Shown here: positions 7,912 through 13,721 of the stretch, in pieces
Layout: each line of letters opens with the position of its first letter
Position numbering within the stretch: the stretch's first letter is position 1
NCBI GenBank assembly: GCA_025453415.1
Contig: JALOQL010000004.1
Coordinates: forward strand, 1-22,584
From: Minisyncoccota bacterium
GTDB taxonomy: Bacteria > Patescibacteriota > Minisyncoccia > Minisyncoccales > UBA5738
Direction: 5' to 3'
Length of the DNA: 22,584 nt
The notes under the pieces: generated by a model
Databases searched by the model: none
Seen by the model: the letters and a program-made list of their open reading frames with translations, nothing else
Told to the model about the DNA's origin: nothing
Program-made: the position numbers and the translations under genes

Positions 7912-8397
7912 TTAATTTGCCTCGGCCACCATTTTTTCGATCAGCTTCTGGTCGACATCCTTGGTCAACTTTTGGGCCAAAAATTTCTCCGAAACCGCGA
8001 ACGCCAGGTCCACGGCCTCCTTTTGCCGCTGGGCCTGGGCCTGGGCCTGCTCCTTTTCCATGGCCGCGCGGGCCGCGGCAACCACCTTGCCTTTCTCTTC
8101 TTCGGCCGCGGCTAAGATTGCCTTGGATTTCTCCTGGGCCTTCTTTTCCGCTGCTTGGATTACTTCCTTTGATTTGCGCTCCCCCGCCTCCTTAACCTCA
8201 TCGGCCAGGGTACGAATCTTGGCCAGCGACTTTTCCGCTTCCTCGGATTTTTTCACGCCTTCCTCGATTTCCTTGCGCCGCTTATCCAAAACCGCCAAGA
8301 ACGGCTTATAGGCGTACTTTTTGAGGATGAAAACCAACACCACAAAAGTGATGATGTCACCGACCAGTATTTTCGGATCGATTCCTAGTCCTTCCAT
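7912..8397 (-). CDS. atpF: F-type ATP synthase b subunit
   Basis: A 161-residue peripheral-stalk subunit. One membrane helix lies near the N-terminus (about residues 10-26, VGDIITFVVLVFILKK), followed by YKPFLAVLDKRRKEI, typical of the b-subunit neck. A long charged helix rich in Ala, Lys and Glu fills the rest and should form the right-handed coiled coil of the stalk. The QAQAQRQK stretch (about 115-122) is low complexity but within the coiled coil. There is only one b gene, so a homodimer is expected. The 184-bp gap to atpE contains hairpins and a heptamer repeat. Confidence 0.93.
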   Translation of the reverse strand: MEGLGIDPKILVGDIITFVVLVFILKKYAYKPFLAVLDKRRKEIEEGVKKSEEAEKSLAKIRTLADEVKEAGERKSKEVIQAAEKKAQEKSKAILAAAEEEKGKVVAAARAAMEKEQAQAQAQRQKEAVDLAFAVSEKFLAQKLTKDVDQKLIEKMVAEAN

Positions 8398-8407
8398 AGC
8401 CTGAATT

Positions 8408-8435
8408 AATTTTCAATTTTCAATTTTCAATTTTC
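8408..8435. repeat. Heptanucleotide tandem repeat, four units
   Basis: AATTTTC is repeated four times without error (8408-8414, 8415-8421, 8422-8428, 8429-8435) just upstream of atpF. Related GAAAATTG words follow up to about 8510. This type of slippage repeat could vary in copy number between cells and alter the atpE-atpF spacing. Confidence 0.75.
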
Positions 8436-8525
8436 AAATGGACACAAATTCCCATTCGAATATTGAATATTGATTATTTTTTGGAAATTGAAAATTGTTT
8501 ATTGAATATTACAGTTTCGCTCCAT

Positions 8526-8573
8526 GGTTTGCCCAACACGCAACAAGGCAAACCGCGGAGAAAAACTCTCCGC
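8526..8573 (-). promoter_or_regulatory. Two adjacent hairpins just after atpE (intercistronic RNA structure)
   Basis: Reading the operon direction, GCGGAGA pairs with TCTCCGC (8573-8567 with 8561-8555, 5-nt loop). The next base begins GGTTTGCC, pairing with GGCAAACC (8554-8547 with 8533-8526, 13-nt loop). Both stems are perfect and abut, so they could stack coaxially. They start 8 bp after the atpE stop codon and have no T-run, so a terminator is unlikely. An mRNA-stabilising or processing element that raises atpE output over atpF is the likeliest role. The pairing is seen; the role is inferred. Confidence 0.6.
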
Positions 8574-8581
8574 TAGAGTCA

Positions 8582-8809
8582 TTATACGAAACGGATGATC
8601 AGGGCAACCACCAGCGCGAAGATCGCGATGGCATCCGTGAACGCGATGGCTAAAATCATGTTAGTGCTGATCTTGCCTGCCGCTTCCGGATTCCGGCCGA
8701 TCGCCTCCATAGCGCCCTTGCCGATGAATCCAATACCCAAACCAGGTCCGATCGCGCCCAAGCCAATGGCAAGGGCCGCGGCCAACTGTCTCATTACTTC
8801 CAATTCCAT
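8582..8809 (-). CDS. atpE: F-type ATP synthase c subunit (membrane ring)
   Basis: A 75-residue hairpin of two membrane helices. Helix 1 has the glycine-rich packing motif GPGLGIGFIGKGA, the polar loop is RNPEA (39-43), and helix 2 carries the ion-binding carboxylate as Asp59 in AFTDAIAIFAL. Position 26 is Ile and the residue after the acid is Ala, where sodium-binding rings have Gln and Ser, so proton coupling is inferred. ATG 8809 is forced by an in-frame TAA four codons upstream. The strong AAGGAGG lies 23 nt upstream of the ATG, unusually far. Structured elements flank the gene on both sides, which fits a need for extra c subunit. Confidence 0.96.
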   Translation of the reverse strand: MELEVMRQLAAALAIGLGAIGPGLGIGFIGKGAMEAIGRNPEAAGKISTNMILAIAFTDAIAIFALVVALIIRFV

Positions 8810-8828
8810 GGTTTTTTATTATTTTTTA

Positions 8829-8839
8829 CTTACCTCCTT
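8829..8839 (-). promoter_or_regulatory. Distant Shine-Dalgarno-like site of atpE
   Basis: AAGGAGGTAAG is a near-perfect anti-16S complement, but 23 nt of almost pure A/T separate GGAGG from the atpE ATG, against the usual 5-10. An in-frame stop inside that spacer rules out an earlier start. It may act with the AU-rich spacer as a translation enhancer, as is known for E. coli atpE. Confidence 0.5.
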
Positions 8840-8855
8840 CCGCGACCTTTTTTCC

Positions 8856-8973
8856 GCGAAATTAATCGAAGGTGAGTTTTTCTGTGGTGGCCTATCGCCG
8901 CGACCGGCGGCGATACGAGCCCCGCCTTGGCGGGGCGTCCTCCACGGAAAAACTCGCCGAGAGCTAATTTCGC
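8856..8973. repeat. Branched inverted-repeat element upstream of atpE
   Basis: A 118-bp element can fold as a three-way junction. Outer arms GCGAAATTA (8856-8864) and TAATTTCGC (8965-8973) are perfect. After a symmetric 6/6 internal loop, 20-bp arms (8871-8890 and 8939-8958) match at 17 of 20. Inside are two hairpins: ATCGCCGC/GCGGCGAT (8894-8914) and GCCCCGCC/GGCGGGGC (8919-8936). The right outer arm supplies the atpZ stop codon. The form suggests either a folded leader RNA in front of atpE or a MITE-like palindromic insertion. Confidence 0.65.
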
Positions 8974-9209
8974 TTTCCTCCCTTTTCTCTTTTCTCAAGA
9001 AACGGCATGATCAAATACCTCACTTCGACCACAACCGATACCAATCCGGCCAGCAGGAATATTATCACAAACAGCGGCATCGTGCCAAACGACTTGTCGA
9101 TCCACAGCCCCAGCAGCAGGAAACCGACCAGCGGCGCAGCCATCGCAAAACCCAGCTCCAATCCGACGGCCATTGCTTTCGCCAAATTGTTGTTCGAATC
9201 CTGGGCCAT
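8964..9209 (-). CDS. AtpZ/AtpI-like ATP synthase accessory membrane protein
   Basis: An 81-residue protein with two hydrophobic helices (about 16-36 and 44-66). The signature GLELGFAMAAPLVGFLLLGLWIDKSFGTMP is characteristic of the ATPase_gene1/AtpZ-AtpI family. Members are thought to aid c-ring assembly or Mg/Ca uptake. They usually precede atpB, but here the gene sits between atpB and atpE. The ATG at 9209 lies in the 3' arm of a perfect hairpin. The stop codon lies in the branched inverted repeat, so the last residues may derive from that element. Family assignment is good; exact function is unknown. Confidence 0.85.
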   Translation of the reverse strand: MAQDSNNNLAKAMAVGLELGFAMAAPLVGFLLLGLWIDKSFGTMPLFVIIFLLAGLVSVVVEVRYLIMPFLEKREKGGKRN

Positions 9210-9238
9210 GAACCGAAAACCTCGATTTGCGGTTCATG
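9207..9238 (-). promoter_or_regulatory. Hairpin holding the atpZ start codon
   Basis: CATGAACCG (9238-9230 on the minus strand) and CGGTTCATG (9215-9207) are perfect 9-bp arms around a 14-nt loop in the atpB-atpZ gap. The start codon of the AtpZ-like gene is in the second arm, and the first arm carries a decoy ATG in another frame. Folding would hide the start until a ribosome leaving atpB opens it, which suggests translational coupling. Inference from pairing only. Confidence 0.5.
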
Positions 9239-9253
9239 ACCCCCGATTTATCC

Positions 9254-9970
9254 TCACGCGTGGGCGTGTTCCGTGGCCGTGGAATAAAACACCACGATCA
9301 GCGAAGAAAAGATGAATGCCTGCAGGAAACCCACCAGCACCTCCAGCCCCAAGAACGGCAACGGCACCAGATAGGCCAACGCCCAGTGTATTCCCGAAGA
9401 AACCACCATCAACAGCACCTCGCCGGCGAACAGGTTGCCAAAAAGCCGCATCGACAGCGAAATAATGCGGGTAAACTCTCCCATAAGCTCCAATATTCCG
9501 ACAAAAAGGTTGATCGGGTTGGAAAAATTGAAAAACTTGCCCAAATAAGGGACAAGTCCAAGGTTTCTCAACGCCAGATAATTGACATAGAACATCGACA
9601 GCGCCGCCAGCCCGAAAGTGAAATTGAGATCGGAGCTGGGCGACCGCAAGATCGGGAAAACCCCCAATCCCGGTATCAGCTCGATCAAGTTCGATGCCCA
9701 AATGATCAGGAAAAGCGTCATCGCGAACGGAAAGATCTCCAGGGTCTTTTTGCGGGAATTGGTGATCGAATCGACGAAATTAAGATAGGCCTCCATGATG
9801 AACTCCAGGAAATTCTGCACCTTTCCGGGAACCACTTTGGCGCGGGAAAACACGGACACAAAAAATACCGCCAATGCCAGCGTTATCAAGACGATCCAGA
9901 AAGTCGTGTTCGTCACGGCATAACCGCCGATCTCGAACATTTCGTGTGCCGCAACCGATATTTCTTCCAT
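9254..9970 (-). CDS. atpB: F-type ATP synthase a subunit
   Basis: A 238-residue membrane subunit forming the ion half-channels. The essential arginine is R175 in SLSMRLFGNLFAGE. Other family landmarks are WASNLIELIPG (91-101) and NPINLFVGILELMGEF (151-166). About six hydrophobic segments are visible, and the length is normal for bacteria. The last residues (TATEHAHA) are polar. It is the first gene of the operon and has the only textbook ribosome-binding site in the window, AGGAGG 8 nt before the ATG. The promoter and insertion sequence lie directly upstream. Confidence 0.96.
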   Translation of the reverse strand: MEEISVAAHEMFEIGGYAVTNTTFWIVLITLALAVFFVSVFSRAKVVPGKVQNFLEFIMEAYLNFVDSITNSRKKTLEIFPFAMTLFLIIWASNLIELIPGLGVFPILRSPSSDLNFTFGLAALSMFYVNYLALRNLGLVPYLGKFFNFSNPINLFVGILELMGEFTRIISLSMRLFGNLFAGEVLLMVVSSGIHWALAYLVPLPFLGLEVLVGFLQAFIFSSLIVVFYSTATEHAHA

Positions 9971-9978
9971 AGCGATAT

Positions 9979-9984
9979 CCTCCT
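9979..9984 (-). promoter_or_regulatory. Shine-Dalgarno site of atpB
   Basis: AGGAGG with an 8-nt spacer before the atpB ATG fixes the start. It stands out because nearly every other gene in the window begins after AT-rich sequence with no Shine-Dalgarno match. Confidence 0.8.
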
Positions 9985-10024
9985 CTAAAAAAACATTGCC
10001 CTATGCGACAACCGGGCCCAATTC

Positions 10025-10053
10025 AATTTACCGCTTTTTAAAGTACCTGTCAA
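10025..10053 (-). promoter_or_regulatory. Sigma70-type promoter of the ATP synthase operon
   Basis: On the minus strand a perfect -35 box TTGACA (10053-10048) is followed by a 17-bp spacer and TAAATT (10030-10025; 4 of 6 matches to TATAAT). It lies about 55 bp upstream of atpB in the right orientation. The base just upstream of the -35 box is the first base of the insertion-sequence target duplication. Any native upstream element has therefore been displaced, while the core promoter is intact. Confidence 0.7.
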
Positions 10054-10068
10054 TCGCGTTTTTGCCTG
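10054..10068. repeat. Target-site duplication, left copy
   Basis: TCGCGTTTTTGCCTG directly left of the insertion sequence; an identical 15-mer lies directly right of it at 11515-11529. It marks recent transposition and shows the original sequence joined 10068 to 11530. Confidence 0.9.
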
Positions 10069-10092
10069 TGTCATTTACAAATAGTAATGTCA
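10069..10092 (+). repeat. Left terminal inverted repeat of the IS
   Basis: It begins TGTCATTTACAA and ends AATGTCA; it matches the reverse complement of 11491-11514 at 20 of 24 positions. A further box TAGAAATGTCA sits at 10107-10117. Confidence 0.85.
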
Positions 10093-10158
10093 TAGCATCA
10101 TCCAAATAGAAATGTCATACCTGGCGGTATGATGGGATAAACATAACAAATCCCATCC

Positions 10159-11439
10159 ATGGAAAAAGAATTAATCGCCATGACGCGCAAAGAACTGGCT
10201 AGGTATGAAGTGATCAAGAACCTGATTGCCAAAGCGCTTACTGCAAACGGCGCGGCCAAGCAATTGGCGCTGTCAATAAGGCAAGTGAAGCGGCTAAAAG
10301 CCAGGGTACGCCGGAAGGGCATCCAAGGGATCGTTCACGGCCTGCGGGGCCGGGATGGCAATCGCAAGATCGACCCGGATGTTTGGCGGAATGCCAAGGA
10401 AATCATTCTGGCAAAATACCCGGACTTTGGCCCGACCCTGGCGCACGAGAAGCTGGTTGAAGTCGAAGAACTGAAAATCGGCAAACAGACCACGCGCAAT
10501 CTGATGATCGCGGAAAAGATATGGATTCCCAAGCCAAGGAAACAAAATAAGGAATACCGACACCGGCGGGAACGCAAGGAATGCTTCGGCGAAATGGAAC
10601 AATTCGACGGCTGCTACCACCATTGGTTTGAAGGCCGGGGCGAAGAAGCTTGCCTGCTGGCGTCAATCGACGATGCCACCGGCAAAATAACCAAAGCGGA
10701 ATTCACTGATAGCGAGAGCGTTGCCAACGTCTTCAAATTCTGGAAAGGGTATATCCAAGATTTGGGAAAACCAATTGCCATTTACCTGGATAAATTCAGC
10801 ACGTATAAAATCAACCACAAGAATGCACGGGACAATAGCGAACTGATTACCCAGTTTCAGAGAGCGGCCCGAGAATTGGACATTAATCTGATTACCGCCA
10901 ACAGTCCACAGGCCAAAGGTCGGATTGAACGGCTGTTTCCGACCCTACAAGACCGTTTGGTCAAGGAATTGCGCCTGAGAGGCATCAGCGGTACCGAAAT
11001 CGCCAATAAGTTTCTAAAAGAAGGATTCATCCCAGACTTTAATAAAAGATTTTCTGTTGTCGCCCGGAAGAAAAACGATCTGCATCGCCGCTTGGCGGCG
11101 GATGGATCCGCCAATCTGGAAGCAACATTCGCGGTCCAATCCGTAAGGCAAATACAAAACGACTTCACGATCAGGTTCAAGAACCAATGGTATCAGATCG
11201 CCAAAAAACAAAGCGTGACCGTGCGGCGCAAGGACGAAGTACTGCTCGAAGAAAGGCTGGATAGCTCACTGGCCATCCGTTTAAGAGGTAAATATTTAGT
11301 TTTCAAGGTTTTACCGGAGAAGCCGCGAAAACTGCGAGAAGAAATGTTTGCCATCCCGGCAAGGAAAATGATCGCCCCTCCGCCGGATCATGCGTGGCGG
11401 AAGCGGATCGCCGCCGAAATCGCAAGGATAAATTCATAA
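10159..11439 (+). CDS. DDE transposase, IS1202/ISNCY-type
   Basis: A 426-residue transposase with an N-terminal helix-turn-helix (about residues 15-60, NGAAKQLALSIRQVKRLK), then an rve-type integrase core. The catalytic triad is D150 (EQFDG), D211 (YLDKFS) and E257 (GRIER), with family blocks HHWFEGRG, IDDATGKI and ANSPQAKGR. A C-terminal beta-rich part follows. The frame is intact from end to end. The start is uncertain: ATG 10159 has no ribosome-binding site, and ATG 10180 (MTRKELARYEVIK) may be the true start, giving 419 residues. It is divergent from the atp operon. Confidence 0.93.
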   Translation: MEKELIAMTRKELARYEVIKNLIAKALTANGAAKQLALSIRQVKRLKARVRRKGIQGIVHGLRGRDGNRKIDPDVWRNAKEIILAKYPDFGPTLAHEKLVEVEELKIGKQTTRNLMIAEKIWIPKPRKQNKEYRHRRERKECFGEMEQFDGCYHHWFEGRGEEACLLASIDDATGKITKAEFTDSESVANVFKFWKGYIQDLGKPIAIYLDKFSTYKINHKNARDNSELITQFQRAARELDINLITANSPQAKGRIERLFPTLQDRLVKELRLRGISGTEIANKFLKEGFIPDFNKRFSVVARKKNDLHRRLAADGSANLEATFAVQSVRQIQNDFTIRFKNQWYQIAKKQSVTVRRKDEVLLEERLDSSLAIRLRGKYLVFKVLPEKPRKLREEMFAIPARKMIAPPPDHAWRKRIAAEIARINS

Positions 11440-11490
11440 TCTTTTTCCGAAAATCTTCAGGGAATGACATTTCTAATTAAATTCAGAGGG

Positions 11491-11514
11491 TGACATTTCT
11501 ACTTGTATTTGACA
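11491..11514 (-). repeat. Right terminal inverted repeat of the IS
   Basis: Read inward on the minus strand it begins TGTCAAATACAAG and ends AATGTCA. A second box, TAGAAATGTCA on the minus strand, lies at 11475-11465. Confidence 0.85.
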
Positions 11515-11529
11515 TCGCGTTTTTGCCTG
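11515..11529. repeat. Target-site duplication, right copy
   Basis: TCGCGTTTTTGCCTG, identical in all 15 bases to 10054-10068, directly follows the right end of the insertion sequence. Confidence 0.9.
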
Positions 11530-11556
11530 CTTCCCCTCTCGTAACACGCCGCACAA

Positions 11557-12477
11557 TTAGCCCAAGAACAAGCCAACAACCAAGGGGATATAAAGAAGCG
11601 CGAATAAAGTACTCAAAAACACCGCGATTGCCGCCTTGTCCGGACAGGTTTTGAACTCCGTGGCATAGGCCACGGTATTGGCCGCCAGCGGCACGACGGA
11701 CATCAGGATTATTACCCGATAGGCATTGGCCGAATAAATGTGCGCCCAATGAGTATCGGCAAAAATAACCGCGGCGATCACTGCCGGCCAAACGGCGAAT
11801 CTGGCCAGGAATGCCAGCGAAACAAATTTTCGGTCAAACGATTTTAAACTTGCGGCCGCCAAACCCATACCGACAAGCATCATACCCAACAAAATATAAG
11901 CCGCCTTGAAATAGTCCAGCGTCGGGATAACCGCGCCCAAGTTGATTTGGGAAATATTAACGGCCAAGCCCGCGACAAACGCGTAAAGCGGCGGCAATTT
12001 GACAACCTTAGCCACGCTGGCTTTGAAATCATAACTACCGTTGGCAACGATAAAAAATCCTAACGTGAATTCGTAAAGCATACTCCCCAAAAGCGTCATT
12101 ACGGCCAGACCAAAAACCGAGCCATCGAAAAACGCCAGCGCCACCGGCAAGCCAAAGTAACCCACGTTACCCGTACCGGCCGCGAATGCCAGCACGTTCT
12201 TTGTCCGGTCAGCGCCATAAACCCGCTTCCCTATTTGCAAAAACAGAAGGCACAAGACGCAGGCAACCGAAAAATACAATATAGGCATCGAAAGGTTGGC
12301 CGCATCAAGGGTGGTCGTGGCCGTACCGTAAAACACCACTGCCGGCGCGATGATGTAGATCAAAATCCGGGCCACCGTTTCTTTTTGCGCCCCCAAAAAC
12401 CGGGCGGCAATATAGCCCAGCCCGATCATCAGATAAAGCGGTATGATTTTGAAAAACAATACCCAGAATATCGCCAT
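11557..12477 (-). CDS. AEC-family (auxin efflux carrier-like) membrane transporter
   Basis: A 306-residue protein with about ten hydrophobic segments. Family landmarks are the N-terminal IIPLYLMIGLGYIAARF, the mid-protein GTGNVGYFGLPVALAFF (about 100-116), and the C-terminal VIILMSVVPLAANTVAYA. The bacterial AEC family exports or takes up small organic acids such as malate or malonate; the substrate cannot be read from the sequence. It begins 5 bp after the riboflavin kinase stop and is the last gene of its operon. Before the insertion sequence arrived, its stop codon was about 70 bp from the -35 box of the atp promoter. Confidence 0.9.
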   Translation of the reverse strand: MAIFWVLFFKIIPLYLMIGLGYIAARFLGAQKETVARILIYIIAPAVVFYGTATTTLDAANLSMPILYFSVACVLCLLFLQIGKRVYGADRTKNVLAFAAGTGNVGYFGLPVALAFFDGSVFGLAVMTLLGSMLYEFTLGFFIVANGSYDFKASVAKVVKLPPLYAFVAGLAVNISQINLGAVIPTLDYFKAAYILLGMMLVGMGLAAASLKSFDRKFVSLAFLARFAVWPAVIAAVIFADTHWAHIYSANAYRVIILMSVVPLAANTVAYATEFKTCPDKAAIAVFLSTLFALLYIPLVVGLFLG

Positions 12478-12482
12478 GAAAA

Positions 12483-12842
12483 TTATTTATCGGGAACTTC
12501 TTTAAGGTCACGGGCAATCTGTTCGGTAAGCTCGCCGGCATTGGCAAATTTTTTGACTTCACGGATCTTTTTTATGACCCGCACCACCAATTCTTGTCCG
12601 TATATACCACGGTTAAAGTCCTTGATATGGACTTCCAGCGTAGACGCTTCGTTAAAGGTTTTTTGGGGACCGAAAAACATCGCTCCTTGATGTTTTTTAC
12701 CTTCGATTTCAACCTCGACGGCATAGACACCGTGTTCCAACCCTTCCGGGATAACGCCCAAATTGGCCGTGGGAAAACCAAGTTCCCGGCCGCGACCGCT
12801 GCCCTTAACCACCGTGCCGCAAAAAGATAATCCTTTATCCAT
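12483..12842 (-). CDS. Stand-alone riboflavin kinase domain protein
   Basis: A 119-residue protein matching only the C-terminal kinase half of bifunctional RibF. It has GRGRELGFPTANL (about 15-27), which binds nucleotide, then GVYAVEVEIEG (38-48). A LEVHIKDFNRGIYGQEL segment holds the catalytic/flavin region, and a REVKKFANAGELTEQI helix follows. The product would convert riboflavin to FMN. The N-terminal FMN adenylyltransferase domain (about 190 residues) of usual bacterial RibF is absent and not encoded nearby. The family motif with Asn and PTF is altered here to FFGPQKTF. It lies between RNase H and the AEC transporter with gaps of 3 and 5 bp. Confidence 0.88.
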   Translation of the reverse strand: MDKGLSFCGTVVKGSGRGRELGFPTANLGVIPEGLEHGVYAVEVEIEGKKHQGAMFFGPQKTFNEASTLEVHIKDFNRGIYGQELVVRVIKKIREVKKFANAGELTEQIARDLKEVPDK

Positions 12843-12845
12843 ATT

Positions 12846-13448
12846 TCAGCCTTTATGAAAGCCCAGGTCCGCGGGGTTGGCACCGCCCGATATCCGCACG
12901 ATCACGGCTCCTTTTTTTTCGAACTGCCAGCGCAATCGCCCGACCTCCCTGGCCAGCGCCACGGTTTCGGGATCGTTATTGTCCAGTTTGATATGGCCTT
13001 TCGACCAATAATCGACGATCAACTTGCTGTCGCCGAAAACCTTTTGCGCGTTGTCCTGTAGCGCGACCATCAACGCGTATTTGCACGCCAGCAGTTCGCC
13101 GTAATTGTTGGTAACCTTACCGGGGATTTTATAGTGTCCCTTGGCGCTAAGATCAGCCTCCGGCAAAACCTTGAACAAAAGCCCGTTGCCCCGCGCATCG
13201 GCCACGTTTATCTCCACGCCGTTGCCGCCGCCCGTACCCGCGTCAAAATACACCCCTATTTCGGCGGCAATGTGCTTGATCCGGTAATTGGCGCCGGCCT
13301 CCAGCCACCGCTCAGCCTCACCCCGCGATTCGAAGCTTTTGTATTTGGCGGCCGGAATTCCCGAAACGATCTTCTGGCACTCCGGCCAGCTTTCGGTCAC
13401 CCCCTGTTCGATATCCACCCGGTAGGCGTAATATTTCTTCTTGGCCAT
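12846..13448 (-). CDS. rnhA: Ribonuclease H with N-terminal viroplasmin domain
   Basis: A 200-residue two-domain protein. Residues 4-50 form a caulimovirus viroplasmin-type RNA/DNA-hybrid binding domain (KKYYAYRVDIEQGV...FESRGEAERWL). Residues 63-200 form an RNase H fold with the acidic residues D69 (YFDAGTG), E118 (NNYGELLA), D140 (FGDSKLIV) and D194 (NPADLG). All four carboxylates expected of RNase HI are present. It should remove RNA from hybrids and primers. The domain order is as in eukaryotic RNase H1 and some bacteria. It has no Shine-Dalgarno sequence and starts 3 bp after the upstream small membrane protein. Confidence 0.92.
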   Translation of the reverse strand: MAKKKYYAYRVDIEQGVTESWPECQKIVSGIPAAKYKSFESRGEAERWLEAGANYRIKHIAAEIGVYFDAGTGGGNGVEINVADARGNGLLFKVLPEADLSAKGHYKIPGKVTNNYGELLACKYALMVALQDNAQKVFGDSKLIVDYWSKGHIKLDNNDPETVALAREVGRLRWQFEKKGAVIVRISGGANPADLGFHKG

Positions 13449-13451
13449 GAA

Positions 13452-13718
13452 TTATTTAATTCTCAATCTAAGCAGAAATACGGAAGTGTTAACGGCCAGA
13501 TAGGCCCCGGAAACCAGCCGAAAAAGCAAATCGTCGACCACAAACAAACTATATAAAAAAGTTACCAAATTTGTCGCCACCCATATAGAATATGAAGATA
13601 GATTGGCACTGGGCTTCTTATTGATAAGATCCCTGATGGTAGGCCAGTATGCAATTATGCCGATAATACCAACGCTGCCGTACGCAACCGCCAATATCCG
13701 TATTAATAATTCCGCCAT
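13452..13718 (-). CDS. Small SemiSWEET/PQ-loop-like membrane protein
   Basis: An 88-residue protein with three hydrophobic segments (about 5-24, 43-60, 65-84). The stretch AYWPTIRDLINKKPSANLSS between helices 1 and 2 resembles the proline/glutamine-type turn of SemiSWEET proteins, which dimerise to move sugars. The strict PQ pair is replaced by PT. It shares its layout with the C-terminal half of the larger membrane protein at 19516-20106 (DIFACVPTIAKAWKHPETES), which suggests related families. Substrate is unknown; a non-transport role is possible. Confidence 0.6.
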   Translation of the reverse strand: MAELLIRILAVAYGSVGIIGIIAYWPTIRDLINKKPSANLSSYSIWVATNLVTFLYSLFVVDDLLFRLVSGAYLAVNTSVFLLRLRIK

Positions 13719-13721
13719 AAT

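Larger units (their letters stand above)
10069..11514 (+). mobile_element. Insertion sequence, IS1202/ISNCY type, apparently complete
   Basis: A 1446-bp element with one transposase gene, terminal inverted repeats beginning TGTCA, and a 15-bp target duplication. The 24-bp ends (10069-10092 and 11491-11514) match at 20 of 24. Each end has a second internal copy of the box TAGAAATGTCA (10107-10117 and, inverted, 11465-11475). I recall a 15-18 bp duplication as typical for the ISTde1-like subgroup of the IS1202 family, against longer or shorter ones for its relatives. With an open transposase and clean ends, the element looks active or only recently inserted. It is the only plus-strand gene carrier in the window. 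Confidence 0.9.

Noticed and set aside
8995..9237. Alternative frame from the decoy ATG over the AtpZ-like gene
   Set aside because: The residues show no membrane helices or family match, while the 8964-9209 frame matches the AtpZ/AtpI family; no frameshift is needed.
11509..11540. Outward hybrid promoter at the right IS end (TTGACA at 11509-11514)
   Set aside because: Seventeen bases downstream the sequence is TCCCCT, not a -10 box, and it would read antisense into the AEC gene.
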